Source: Hymenobacter latericoloratus (GTDB lineage: Bacteria > Bacteroidota > Bacteroidia > Cytophagales > Hymenobacteraceae). Taken from it: DNA of 64,000 bases. Location of the stretch: positions 62,001 to 126,000 of the forward strand of contig NZ_JACHNV010000003.1 of assembly GCF_014199535.1 (NCBI RefSeq), in the 5' to 3' direction. The notes beneath the pieces are model-generated. The model was not told the DNA's origin. It ran no database searches and saw nothing but the letters and a program-made list of their open reading frames with translations. The translations under genes were made by a program, and so were the position numbers. Positions 8,180-16,394 of this stretch are shown in pieces (position 1 is the stretch's first letter; each line of letters opens with the position of its first letter).

Positions 8180-9154
8180 TTACAGGCGAGAAATTAAATC
8201 GGTTAGAGCCTCTTTTACGGTGGGTAGATGAGTGCAAACTCTTGGGTCCATCAGATTGCCCCCGAAACCTGCTCTATCTTCGGACGCTTTGCTAATTAGC
8301 TTTTGCAGGTTTGTCTTTAATGCTTTAGGCTGATGGGCACCCAGAGTCCAAATGGCAACTACTTTGGGGAAATCCGGCGTCTTGGCGTCTGACAGCAGAG
8401 TGAGCAACTGCTGATTTGCTTCCTGGGTGTTAACGGCCGTCAGCGCCCGAGCAGCGGATATTTGGGAGTGGAAGTTTTGGCTGTCGCGCAGGAAGGGTAG
8501 GGTAGCGGCGTAATAATCAGTCAGCCCCAGGTGATAAATAGTTTCCAGGGCGGCGTGCTGCTTAAAAAAGATAGGTAGTTCTTCCTCGTTCAGCGCGGCA
8601 GGCTTTTGGGCCAGCTGTTGCCCGATAAAAGTGCGAACTGCCTCGGCTGCGTATGGTTGCTGATGGTAGTGCTGAAAAATAGCCGTCATGGTTAGCTCAT
8701 AGGCTGGTCGCTCCAGCAAGGCTTGATGGTAGCTATGGCGGTAGGTAGCGGAAACGCGCTGGCCTTTCACGAGGGCAAAGCCCGTGGTAGGGGTAGCCAG
8801 GCTGTAGGTACCAGTCTGATTTTTCTTAAGGAAAAAGTAAGCCGTATCCTGGGGGGTGAAGTGAAACTCTGGTCCGTGCCCGCCCGAAGTGCTGCACAAA
8901 TCAAGTGCGTAGAAATCGGTGAGCTTAACGGTGCCCGTGAGCGGGCTGCCCGTCGTGCCCAGGGTAGCAAGTACAGTAAGAGTGGCGCTGTTCTTATCAG
9001 CCGCCGCGACAGTGGCCAGCACGAAATAATCTGCTTGCTTTACCACTTGGTCGTGCCAGGGTTCATTCCAGGTAGTAGCGTAGGTTAGGTGAGAACCGCC
9101 GAGCAGCAGGAGCCAAATCAGAACGAAGCGAAGAAAATGCTGCGGATTGCGCAT
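8180..9154 (-). CDS. Exported protein with HEAT-like helical repeats
   Basis: The 324-residue protein has an N-terminal signal sequence (about 8-26, LRFVLIWLLLLGGSHLTYA). A domain at about 30-150 resembles the N-terminal 'VKQADYFVLATVAAADKNSATLTVL' modules found before HEAT-type repeats. The C-terminal half (about 195-320) has alternating helices such as ISAARALTAVNTQEANQQLL and PKVVAIWTLGAHQPKALK, typical of HEAT repeats. It probably acts as a periplasmic binding scaffold. No catalytic motif seen. It is divergent from the Crp-family regulator. Confidence 0.65.
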   Translation of the reverse strand: MRNPQHFLRFVLIWLLLLGGSHLTYATTWNEPWHDQVVKQADYFVLATVAAADKNSATLTVLATLGTTGSPLTGTVKLTDFYALDLCSTSGGHGPEFHFTPQDTAYFFLKKNQTGTYSLATPTTGFALVKGQRVSATYRHSYHQALLERPAYELTMTAIFQHYHQQPYAAEAVRTFIGQQLAQKPAALNEEELPIFFKQHAALETIYHLGLTDYYAATLPFLRDSQNFHSQISAARALTAVNTQEANQQLLTLLSDAKTPDFPKVVAIWTLGAHQPKALKTNLQKLISKASEDRAGFGGNLMDPRVCTHLPTVKEALTDLISRL

Positions 9155-9243
9155 ACCAGCAATAGAATAGAAAAGAAGGTAGTATAGATTTGACGCAATA
9201 CTATCAGATTCCTGTTGTTTTACTGCTACCTCATCCGCTTATT

Positions 9244-9825
9244 GTGCTTGACGCCCTGCGTACCTACCTGTCTGATAAATTCCCGCTCTCCGAAACACAG
9301 TTCGCGGAGTTGGCCGGGTTGCTTCTGCCGCGTCACCTGGCCCGGCACGAGGTGTTGGTGCGCCAGGGGGAGGTAGGGCGCTATGGGGCTTTTGTGGTAC
9401 GCGGCTGCCTGCGCAGCTTCGTAACCGACGAGCGCCAGAAGGAGCACATTCTGCAGTTTGCGCCCGAAAACTGGTGGATTTCCGACCAGCACAGCCTCAC
9501 GCGGCAGCAGCCAGCCCTGTTTTCCATTGATGCCCTGGAAGACTCCGAGGTGCTGGTGTTCGGGGCTGGGTTTTACGCGCGGCTGCCGTCTTTCGGGCCC
9601 GAGTTTCAACTGTTCTTTTACCAGTTGCTGCAAAACAGCCTGGTAGCGTTGCAGCGCCGCCTGATTGGGGTGCTGAGCGCTCCGGCGGAAGTGCGGTACC
9701 AGGAGTTTCTGCAGCTCTACCCCACGCTGGCCCGGCGCCTGCCCCAGCGCCACATTGCCGCCTACCTCGGCATCACACCCGAGTCCCTGAGCCGCATTCG
9801 GGGCGAGCTGGCCCGGAACGGGTAA
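9244..9825 (+). CDS. Crp/Fnr-family transcription regulator
   Basis: From GTG 9244 the protein has 193 residues. It carries a cyclic-nucleotide-binding-like domain (about 20-120: LARHEVLVRQGEVGRYGAFVVRG with the usual 'EGE' type turn) and a C-terminal helix-turn-helix (QRHIAAYLGITPESLSRIRGEL). The family normally begins with a short 'xxLxxYL' helix, which fits this start; a TTG at 9190 with an AGAAGG ten bases upstream would add 18 residues (MTQYYQIPVVLLLPHPLI) not seen in the family. It lacks Cys residues for an Fnr cluster. Target genes are unknown; it is divergent from the HEAT-like gene. Confidence 0.8.
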   Translation: MLDALRTYLSDKFPLSETQFAELAGLLLPRHLARHEVLVRQGEVGRYGAFVVRGCLRSFVTDERQKEHILQFAPENWWISDQHSLTRQQPALFSIDALEDSEVLVFGAGFYARLPSFGPEFQLFFYQLLQNSLVALQRRLIGVLSAPAEVRYQEFLQLYPTLARRLPQRHIAAYLGITPESLSRIRGELARNG

Positions 9826-10184
9826 GCCTGGTACTTTGCCAGTGGTTTAGGTGAGCCGCTGCCGGAGCGACGAGCAGTAGCGGGTCGCCGTTGTGTACGG
9901 TGATATATAACGCGAGGAATAGCAGGGACTCAGATTGAATTAGGGGGAATAGGGCGAATATTTAGAATTTGTATGCATAACCAATTAACTGCCTGAGGAT
10001 TAGTCTTTCACCGTCGGGATTTTGGGCATATAGGATTTTTAAGAGAGAAAATACGCGCAAAAAAATAACGTGGGGCCGAGGTCCGGCGTAAAGCAAACCC
10101 ACTATTCGGTCCGTAGCTCCTCTGGGCGCAGCAGGCCGGGTAGCTGCTTTCCGCTCGCACCTTCACCTAACTATCCTTTCGCTC
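9826..10184. other. Non-coding gap before the molybdenum hydroxylase operon
   Basis: No convincing gene. The first third is GC-rich; 9901-10080 becomes AT-rich (for example AATAGGGCGAATATTTAGAA around 9948-9967), which is where a promoter for the operon would sit. I cannot identify a full -33/-7 pair with confidence, nor a riboswitch. Confidence 0.4.
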
Positions 10185-10721
10185 ATGATACAACAGTCCT
10201 CAACCTCCGCGGCCGCAGCGGGTGGGGTGGCCGCGCCGCCTCCCACGGGCACAGTGCGCCTCACCATCAACGGCCAGCAGCACACGCTGCAGATTGCGCC
10301 CTGGACTACCCTGCTCGACGCCCTGCGCGAATACGTGCACCTCACGGGCACCAAAAAAGGCTGCGACCATGGCCAGTGCGGGGCCTGCACGGTGCTGGTA
10401 AACGGCAAGCGCATCAACAGCTGCCTCTCGCTGGCCGTGATGCACGAAGACCACGACATTACCACCATTGAAGGGCTGGGCAGCCAGGAGAACCTGCACC
10501 CCCTGCAGCAGGCCTTCATCGACCACGACGCTTTCCAGTGCGGCTACTGCACGCCGGGTCAGATCTGCTCGGCCCAGGGCCTCCTCAACGAAGGCCGGGC
10601 CCACACCGAGGAGGAGATTAAGGAGCACATGAGCGGCAACCTGTGCCGCTGCGGCGCCTACGCCGGCATTCTGAATGCCGTGAAGGAAGTAGTGGATAGT
10701 CAATTAAGAATGAAGAATTAA
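10185..10721 (+). CDS. paoA: Aldehyde/xanthine dehydrogenase, 2Fe-2S subunit (PaoA-like)
   Basis: The small electron-transfer subunit of a molybdenum hydroxylase, 178 residues. The plant-type ferredoxin cluster ligands are C60, C65, C68 and C80 (in GCDHGQCGACTVL), and the helical domain supplies C119, C122, C154 and C156 (QCGYCTPGQ and LCRCGAY), so both [2Fe-2S] clusters are intact. It has an Ala/Pro-rich N-terminus but no twin-arginine signal, unlike the periplasmic E. coli PaoA, which points to a cytoplasmic enzyme. The last six or seven codons lie in an AT-rich repeat (10700-10807). Operon with the FAD and molybdopterin subunits downstream. Confidence 0.93.
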   Translation: MIQQSSTSAAAAGGVAAPPPTGTVRLTINGQQHTLQIAPWTTLLDALREYVHLTGTKKGCDHGQCGACTVLVNGKRINSCLSLAVMHEDHDITTIEGLGSQENLHPLQQAFIDHDAFQCGYCTPGQICSAQGLLNEGRAHTEEEIKEHMSGNLCRCGAYAGILNAVKEVVDSQLRMKN

Positions 10722-10807
10722 GAATTAAAAATGGCTTGTCTGACGATGCGTAGCTGCCAGTGGCCCAAGCCTCAATTCTTAATTTCTAATTGTTAATTTT
10801 TAATTGA
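10700..10807. repeat. AT-rich imperfect inverted repeat between paoA-like and paoB-like
   Basis: The left arm begins TCAATTAAGAATGAAGAATT at 10700, and the right arm ends in AATTTTTAATTGA at 10807. Each contains several AATTAAGAATT-like blocks, and the outer ends TCAATTA/TAATTGA are complementary. It sits between two operon genes of high GC content. The left arm encodes the last residues (QLRMKN) and stop of the upstream gene, so it was probably inserted at the gene end. Confidence 0.55.
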
Positions 10808-10815
10808 CCTCAACC

Positions 10816-11838
10816 ATGAACCCATTCACTTACTCCAGCGCTACGGCCGTCGAGGACGCCGTGCGCGACAACGCCAGCCACGAGGGCGCGGCCTACATTG
10901 GGGGCGGCACCAACCTGCTCGACCTGATGAAGGAAAATGTGGCGCGCCCTACCCACCTGGTGGGGCTGAACAAGCTGCCGCTGACTTCCATTGAGCCTAC
11001 CCCCGAAGGCGGCCTGCGTCTGGGCGCCCTCGCCACCAACGCCGATACGGCCTGGAACGAGGAAGTAAAGCGCCGCTACCCCCTACTCAACCAAGCTATT
11101 CTGGCCGGGGCTTCTCCTCAGCTGCGCAACATGGCCACCAACGGCGGCAACCTCCTGCAGCGCACCCGCTGCTACTATTTCTACGACACGGCTACCCCCT
11201 GCAACAAGCGCGAACCGGGTTCGGGCTGCGGGGCTATTGGGGGCTTCAACCGAATTCATGCCATTCTGGGGGCTAGTGAGCAGTGCATTGCTACCCACCC
11301 CTCCGATATGTGCATTGCCCTGGCCGCCCTGGCCGCCACGGTGCGCGTGAGCGGGCCCCGTGGCGAGCGGACGATTCCCTTCGAGGACTTTCACCGCCTG
11401 CCCGGCACCACCCCGGAGCGCGACAACAACCTGGAGCCCGGCGAGCTAATTACCGGCCTCGATTTGCCGGCCAAAGGCTTCGAGAAGAACTTCAGCTACC
11501 TTAAGCTGCGCGACCGGAACTCCTACGCCTTCGCCCTGGTATCGGTGGCGGCGGCCCTGGAGCTGGACGGTGACACCATCAAGGATGCGCGCCTGGCCCT
11601 GGGTGGGGTAGCCCACAAGCCCTGGCGCGACCAGGAGGCCGAAAACCTGCTAAAAGGCCAGCCTGCTACCCCCGAAACCTTTGCCCGTGCTGCTGCCAAA
11701 GTGGTAGAAAGCGCCGTGGGCCAGGGCTCCAACAACTTCAAGATTGAGCTGGCCCGCCGCGCCATTGTGCGCGCCCTTAAGCAAGCCGCCGAAGGCAGCC
11801 AGCACGCATCCGACGTCTTTTTAAACTCGAATCCATGA
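10816..11838 (+). CDS. paoB: Aldehyde/xanthine dehydrogenase, FAD-binding subunit (PaoB-like)
   Basis: The 340-residue subunit has an FAD-binding PCMH fold (IGGGTNLLDLMKE at about 28-40, and MATNGGNLLQRTRCYYF) and a C-terminal CO-dehydrogenase-flavoprotein domain. It includes the insert with clustered cysteines (C119, C129, C138, C157, in CYYFYDTATPCNKREPGSGC and EQC) known from PaoB, which binds an extra [4Fe-4S] cluster. ATG 10816 is preferred over a TTG at 10804. The stop overlaps the next start (ATGA at 11835-11838), so translation is coupled. It accepts electrons from the 2Fe-2S subunit. Confidence 0.93.
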   Translation: MNPFTYSSATAVEDAVRDNASHEGAAYIGGGTNLLDLMKENVARPTHLVGLNKLPLTSIEPTPEGGLRLGALATNADTAWNEEVKRRYPLLNQAILAGASPQLRNMATNGGNLLQRTRCYYFYDTATPCNKREPGSGCGAIGGFNRIHAILGASEQCIATHPSDMCIALAALAATVRVSGPRGERTIPFEDFHRLPGTTPERDNNLEPGELITGLDLPAKGFEKNFSYLKLRDRNSYAFALVSVAAALELDGDTIKDARLALGGVAHKPWRDQEAENLLKGQPATPETFARAAAKVVESAVGQGSNNFKIELARRAIVRALKQAAEGSQHASDVFLNSNP

Positions 11839-14066
11839 GCACGACCAACTATATCGGCAAGCCCACGAGTCGGGTTGACGGCCCGGCTAAGGTGACGGGC
11901 GCCGCTACCTACGCCGCCGAGTTTCAGGTGCCCAACCTGGCCTACGGCTGGGTCGTGAGCAGTGCCATTGCCAAAGGCCGCATTACCAAAGTGCACTCCG
12001 AGGAAGTGCTGGCCATTCCGGGTGTGCTGGAAGTGTTTTCGCACGAAAACGTGCCCAGCCTGGCCTGGTTTGACCGCAACTACAAGGACGATGTGGCCCC
12101 CGGCGGCTCACCCTTCCGGCCCCTGCACGAAGACAAAATTCAGTTCAACCAGCAGCCCATTGCCCTGGTAGTGGCCGAAACCCTGGAACTGGCCCGCTAC
12201 GCCTCTTCGGTGCTGCGCATTGACTACGAGGAAGAGAAACACGAAACCGACATCGAAGCCAAGCGCGACGAGGGTTTCGAGCCCGGCAACGGCAAATCGG
12301 GCTGGATGCCGCCGCCCCCGCCCCGCGGCAACCCCGATAAAGCCTGGGAGGAAGCTGAGCACCGCCTGGAGCACGAGTATGTGCACGGCGCTCAGCACCA
12401 CAACCCCATGGAAATGTTCGGGGCCACGGTGGAGTGGCGCGGCGACAAGAAGCTGACGGTCTATGACAAGACCCAGGGGGTAGTAAACGTGCAGAACTAC
12501 CTCACCAAAATCTTCGGGCTGAGCAAAGACGACTGCCGGGTAATCAACCACTACATGGGCGGCGGCTTCGGCTCGGGCCTGCGCCCCCAGTACTCGGTAT
12601 TTCTAGCTGTGCTGGCCTCGCTGGAGCTGAAACGCTCGGTGCGCGTCACGCTCACGCGCCAGCAGATGTTTAGCTTCGGCCACCGGCCCCACACCCTGCA
12701 GTACGTGAAGCTGGGCACCAACCCCGATGGTACCCTGGCCGCCCTGCAGCACCACGCCCTCCACGAAACCTCGCAGTTTGAGGAGTACACCGAAAACGTG
12801 GTGAACTGGAGCGGTATGCTCTACCAGTGCGAAAACGTGAAGCTGGGCTACCAACTGGCTAAGCTGGATGTGTTTACGCCCCAGGACATGCGCGCGCCGG
12901 GCGCCGCTACCGGCTCCTTCGCCCTGGAAGTAGCCATGGACGAAATGGCCGCTGCCGCCGGAATTGACCCCATCGACTTCCGCATCCGCAACTATGCCGA
13001 AGAAGACCAGAACGCTGGCAAGCCCTTCTCCAGCAAGCGCCTGCGCGACTGTTACCACCAGGGAGCGGCCAAATTCGGGTGGGACCAGCGCAACCCCCAG
13101 CCCCGCTCCATGCGCAAGGGCAACCGCCTGGTAGGCTATGGCATGGCTGGCGGCGTGTGGGATGCCACCCAGAAGAAAGCCGCCGCCAAGGCTACCCTCA
13201 CCGCCGATGGCCAGTTGCTGGTTTCCAGCGCCACCGCCGACATCGGGACGGGCACCTACACCATCATGACCCAGATTGCGGCCGAAACCCTGGGCCTGCC
13301 GCTGGAGGCCGTCACCTTCAAGCTCGGCGACACCGACATGCCCGAAGCTCCCGTGCAGGGCGGCTCCTGGACCGCCGCCTCCGTCGGCTCGGCCGTGAAG
13401 AGCGTGTGCGAGGCCATCGGGGAGAAGCTGCTCAAGCTGGCCCAGAAGATGGAAGGCTCGCCCCTAAAAGGCGCCAGCCCGGACGAGGTGGAGTTCGTGA
13501 ACGGCCAGATCCGGCTGCGCCAGGACCCCGACAACGCCGTAGTCATCCGCGACGTGCTCCAGGCCAGCGGCGAAACCAAGCTGGAAACGGATAGCTCGGC
13601 CACGCCCAATATGCTCAAGCAGGGCACCCACTCCATGCACTCGCACAACGCCGTGTTTGTGGAGGTGGAGGTGGATGAGGAGTTCGGCACCGTGCACGTT
13701 ACGCGCGTGCTCAACGCCGTAGCCGCCGGCCGTATCCTCAACCCCAAAACCGCCCGCTCGCAGGTGCTGGGCTCCATTGTGTGGGGCATCAGCATGGCCC
13801 TGATGGAGGAAACCATCATGGACCACCAGTTTGGGCGCTACATGAACCATAACTACTCGGAGTACCACATCCCCGTGCAGGCCGATATCCACGATATCGA
13901 GGTGCTGTTCGTGGAGGAGGAAGACGACGTAGTGAACCCGCTAGGGGTGAAGGGGGTAGGCGAAATCGGCCTACTGGGCGTAGCCGCCGCCATCACCAAC
14001 GCCGTGTACCACGCCACCGGCAAGCGCGTCCGCGACCTGCCCATTTACCTGGATAAGCTGCTGTAA
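11835..14066 (+). CDS. paoC: Aldehyde/xanthine dehydrogenase, molybdopterin-binding subunit (PaoC-like)
   Basis: The 743-residue catalytic subunit has an N-terminal 'a/b hammerhead' domain (PTSRVDGPAKVTGAATYAAE), then the molybdopterin-cytosine-dinucleotide binding half with HYMGGGFGSGL, RAPGAATGSFALEVAMDE and QGGSWTAASVGSA. The conserved base Glu sits in KGVGEIGLLGVAAAI near the C-terminus, so the active site looks intact. E. coli PaoABC oxidises aromatic aldehydes; the substrate here is not determined. No PaoD/XdhC-type cofactor-insertion chaperone lies beside it in this window. Confidence 0.93.
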   Translation: MSTTNYIGKPTSRVDGPAKVTGAATYAAEFQVPNLAYGWVVSSAIAKGRITKVHSEEVLAIPGVLEVFSHENVPSLAWFDRNYKDDVAPGGSPFRPLHEDKIQFNQQPIALVVAETLELARYASSVLRIDYEEEKHETDIEAKRDEGFEPGNGKSGWMPPPPPRGNPDKAWEEAEHRLEHEYVHGAQHHNPMEMFGATVEWRGDKKLTVYDKTQGVVNVQNYLTKIFGLSKDDCRVINHYMGGGFGSGLRPQYSVFLAVLASLELKRSVRVTLTRQQMFSFGHRPHTLQYVKLGTNPDGTLAALQHHALHETSQFEEYTENVVNWSGMLYQCENVKLGYQLAKLDVFTPQDMRAPGAATGSFALEVAMDEMAAAAGIDPIDFRIRNYAEEDQNAGKPFSSKRLRDCYHQGAAKFGWDQRNPQPRSMRKGNRLVGYGMAGGVWDATQKKAAAKATLTADGQLLVSSATADIGTGTYTIMTQIAAETLGLPLEAVTFKLGDTDMPEAPVQGGSWTAASVGSAVKSVCEAIGEKLLKLAQKMEGSPLKGASPDEVEFVNGQIRLRQDPDNAVVIRDVLQASGETKLETDSSATPNMLKQGTHSMHSHNAVFVEVEVDEEFGTVHVTRVLNAVAAGRILNPKTARSQVLGSIVWGISMALMEETIMDHQFGRYMNHNYSEYHIPVQADIHDIEVLFVEEEDDVVNPLGVKGVGEIGLLGVAAAITNAVYHATGKRVRDLPIYLDKLL

Positions 14067-14088
14067 TCCAGTTTGTCGTAATACAGAA

Positions 14089-14118
14089 AAGCCCCGGTTC
14101 CGTAAGGTACCGGGGCTT
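14089..14118. terminator. Bidirectional rho-independent terminator
   Basis: Arms AAGCCCCGGT (14089-14098) and ACCGGGGCTT (14109-14118) flank a 10-base loop, with T-rich sequence on the plus-strand 3' side (CTTCTTATTATG). It separates the convergent Mo-hydroxylase operon and the AT-rich gene, and the latter stops only 8 bases away. Confidence 0.8.
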
Positions 14119-14125
14119 CTTCTTA

Positions 14126-15385
14126 TTATGTCCTTTCTATTAGAGATTCATAAAGCTTCGTTCTCCAAAAATTTCTAGATATGACATCGTCATGTTCAAA
14201 TAATTCTTCAACTTCTCTTAATAACTCGAAAAGTTTAAAAGTATTATCTACGTTTATGGTTGTCAACTTTTTATAAACTGCGTCTTTGTAGGTTTTAAAC
14301 TCTTGATTCTTAGAATTTTTTACTTTTTCGCTTATAAATTTTCTGACATCATCAGGGTTTTGAATATTCGCTATTTTCTTAGCATCATCACTAACTTGCT
14401 TTATGAAGAAATCAATGAGTTGAGGAAGTTGTTTAGTTTTATCGAATATAGTTTCTACTTTGCCTCTGTGTGGAAAAGTAAGAAGATCTACTGGATGATT
14501 ATATTCATCTGTTTTAATTCCTTTAGGCCTGATGTATATTTGACTAGTTTTGGAGTTGTCTTCAAATTTAAGTTTAAAAACCCCATTAAATGATACCGAA
14601 CTTCTCTTTATCTCATCATTTTCTAATATTAAGTTGAAGGATAGATGGAGGTTATTGCTAACCCTTACCTGGTTCTTCATACTAAATGATACATATAGTG
14701 TAGAATCGTCTACTCGATAATTGTCAATAAAAATCTCGTTCTTAGATGTTTCAACGTATCTGCCTAAAGCAACTAAGGCAAAGAATACAGAAAAATTTAT
14801 TCCAAAGTCCTTGTATCCATTGCCTGACGTAAAAGCGCGGATATAGAATTTTTCATCAGAATTCTTGTAGATTAATCTTAGGTTTTTTTCTTCTTCATTG
14901 TTAGAATTTTTATCACGTAAATATTCTTTTATTGTATTAATTAAGCTATCAAATTCTTTATCTCTACAATAGTTTGCAAATTTGCTAAAATTGAAGTAGT
15001 CTAATATGTCATTTTTGGCTGAATATCTTGTCTCTGCTATCAGTAAATCGGATTTTGTTTTTGATCTAATGAAGTTGTCATTTGTTGAAAATACTTCAAA
15101 TAATGCCTTTTCTTCTTCTAGTATTTTGGAAAGATATATATTTTTAATCTTTGATGTTATATCAATTTTCTCACATTGTTTGTCTAGTCTGTTTAATGAC
15201 GACAAAAGGTAACTTGCGTTTCCTATTTTGAAAACTTCATTTTTATTTTCATCTATCTCGAATATTTTTTGTAAATCTTCTTTGAATTCGTTTCTCTTTT
15301 CTAATATTCCTAATAGTTGCTTAGCTGTAACGAAGCTGTTAGATTCGAAATCATCCTTTTTACTCGACTCGCTTTCTAGTATCAT
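14126..15385 (-). CDS. AT-rich orphan gene, unknown function (possible DUF932-like fold)
   Basis: This 419-residue protein is encoded in DNA of roughly 30% GC by eye, against about 60-65% for its neighbours, and its codons are full of AAA, GAA, ATT and AAT. No signal peptide or transmembrane helix is seen. The first 100 residues are coiled-coil-like (EKRNEFKEDLQKIFEIDEN), and the middle contains a beta-rich section with FYIRAFTSGNGYKDFGINF and RVDDSTLYVSF. The pattern IRAFTS..Y..(F)..N followed by short beta strands vaguely resembles the phage/plasmid DUF932 family, but I would not assign it. The composition strongly suggests recent horizontal transfer. No partner gene is visible; a role in phage or plasmid defence is a guess only. 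Confidence 0.6.
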   Translation of the reverse strand: MILESESSKKDDFESNSFVTAKQLLGILEKRNEFKEDLQKIFEIDENKNEVFKIGNASYLLSSLNRLDKQCEKIDITSKIKNIYLSKILEEEKALFEVFSTNDNFIRSKTKSDLLIAETRYSAKNDILDYFNFSKFANYCRDKEFDSLINTIKEYLRDKNSNNEEEKNLRLIYKNSDEKFYIRAFTSGNGYKDFGINFSVFFALVALGRYVETSKNEIFIDNYRVDDSTLYVSFSMKNQVRVSNNLHLSFNLILENDEIKRSSVSFNGVFKLKFEDNSKTSQIYIRPKGIKTDEYNHPVDLLTFPHRGKVETIFDKTKQLPQLIDFFIKQVSDDAKKIANIQNPDDVRKFISEKVKNSKNQEFKTYKDAVYKKLTTINVDNTFKLFELLREVEELFEHDDVISRNFWRTKLYESLIERT

Positions 15386-15558
15386 TTGTGATGTTTGGTA
15401 ATAGGGTTAAAAGAACAAATTGATAGAGTACTGTTCATGTATGCATCGACACTCCAAAGTAGATAGTTATTGATGTAAACTATGACAGTATATCTAAGCC
15501 CAAGATAGAAGTAATTGTAAGATTTGACAAACATATAAATTGACTGTTTGCCAACATG

Positions 15559-15811
15559 CTATAATGTTTTCAACACCTCCACCGCATTCGTGTTCTTCGG
15601 ATTAAGCTCTACGGACTTTTTATAGTTGGCTTTTGCCAGCTCTTTGTTGCCGGAGGTGAGGTAGGCTTCGGCGAGGCTGTCGAAGGCGTTGCCGCTTTGG
15701 GGGTGGAGCACGGTGTTGAGCTTGAAGATCTCCAGGGCTTTCTGGGTTTCGCCCTAGCGCAGCAGCGTGTAGCCCCAGCTGTTCAGGTCGCTTTCGGAGT
15801 GGCGGTAGTGG
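15559..15811 (-). pseudogene. TPR-protein remnant with an in-frame stop
   Basis: The minus-strand reading from 15811 to 15559 is SESDLNSWGYTLLR, then a TAG stop, then GETQKALEIFKLNTV and ELNPKNTNAVEVLKTL. It is the C-terminal end of a TPR repeat region as found at the tail of Bacteroidota serine hydrolases. The TAG (15754-15756) replaces what would be a CAG. The 5' part of the gene is missing, and the remnant begins exactly where the DUF5615 stop codon (15812-15814) ends. GC content is moderate, unlike the AT-rich gene on its left. It is a broken gene and part of an accessory islet. Confidence 0.75.
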
Positions 15812-16141
15812 TTACTCTGCTTTGATCACAACTGGACCGGTTGGTAGGGGTGAACTGGTTAACTGCTGCCTGACTTGGTTTGAAAGTGTCGTTAGCACGC
15901 TGTATTGGTTGATAGCTGCCGACAGCACGAAGACCGTAAGTGTGTACTTCTCGAAATTCTGCTGGTGCTGCAGGTTCTTGTCGAAGGTAAGCAGGGCGTC
16001 GAATCCTTCGGCCAGCATCCGTTTCAGCAGCTCGCCGTTTTTGATGCCGGCCCATCCTTTGTCGCGGACGGTGTACACTTCGTGCTCGGGGAAGTCTGCC
16101 TTCAACCGCTTCGGTAGGTTCTCATCAAGCAATAGCCGCAT
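15812..16141 (-). CDS. DUF5615 PIN-like toxin
   Basis: The 109-residue protein opens with MRLLLDENLP, the start of PIN-like DUF5615 proteins (an acidic D-E-N catalytic site). It continues with KGWAGIKNGELLKRM and LLTFDKNL, both family features, the D near residue 54 being a second acidic ligand. DUF5615 toxins are predicted ribonucleases. The ATG overlaps the last 17 bases of the upstream DUF433 gene, so the two are translationally coupled. The C-terminal tail (SSPLPTGPVVIKAE) is weakly conserved. Confidence 0.82.
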   Translation of the reverse strand: MRLLLDENLPKRLKADFPEHEVYTVRDKGWAGIKNGELLKRMLAEGFDALLTFDKNLQHQQNFEKYTLTVFVLSAAINQYSVLTTLSNQVRQQLTSSPLPTGPVVIKAE

Positions 16142-16364
16142 ACCAGTGGGCTACGTTGCGGGAAGTCAGCAACTTGTTGGCGACCTCCAAAACGGCCACA
16201 GCTTGCTCCCGGCTTACCGTGGGGAAGTCGTCCAGGAATTCGGCCAGCGAAACGCCAGCTTCCAGGTGGTCGAATAGCGACTCCACAGGCACGCGGGTAC
16301 CGGCAAACACCGGCTGCCCGCCCTGAATGTCTTCATCAACAGTAATCAGCGTCTTAATGTCCAT
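16125..16364 (-). CDS. DUF433 antitoxin
   Basis: The 79-residue protein begins ITVDEDIQGGQPVFAGTRVP, the classic N-terminus of DUF433 (winged-helix antitoxins, near Asn/Asp-x-x-x-xxGxPxixGTRi). It would bind its own promoter and neutralise the DUF5615 partner encoded immediately downstream. The arrangement, with antitoxin first and a 17-base overlap, is typical of a type II toxin-antitoxin unit. The body (DHLEAGVSLAEFLDDFPTVSREQAVAVLE) is helical and well conserved. Confidence 0.85.
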   Translation of the reverse strand: MDIKTLITVDEDIQGGQPVFAGTRVPVESLFDHLEAGVSLAEFLDDFPTVSREQAVAVLEVANKLLTSRNVAHWYAAIA

Positions 16365-16394
16365 AGCGAATTCAAGGTACTGCTTATTGGTCTT

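Noticed and set aside
14126..16364. Known defence system (restriction, CBASS, retron or similar)
   Set aside because: No methylase, nuclease, cyclase or reverse transcriptase motif is visible; only a toxin-antitoxin pair is supported.
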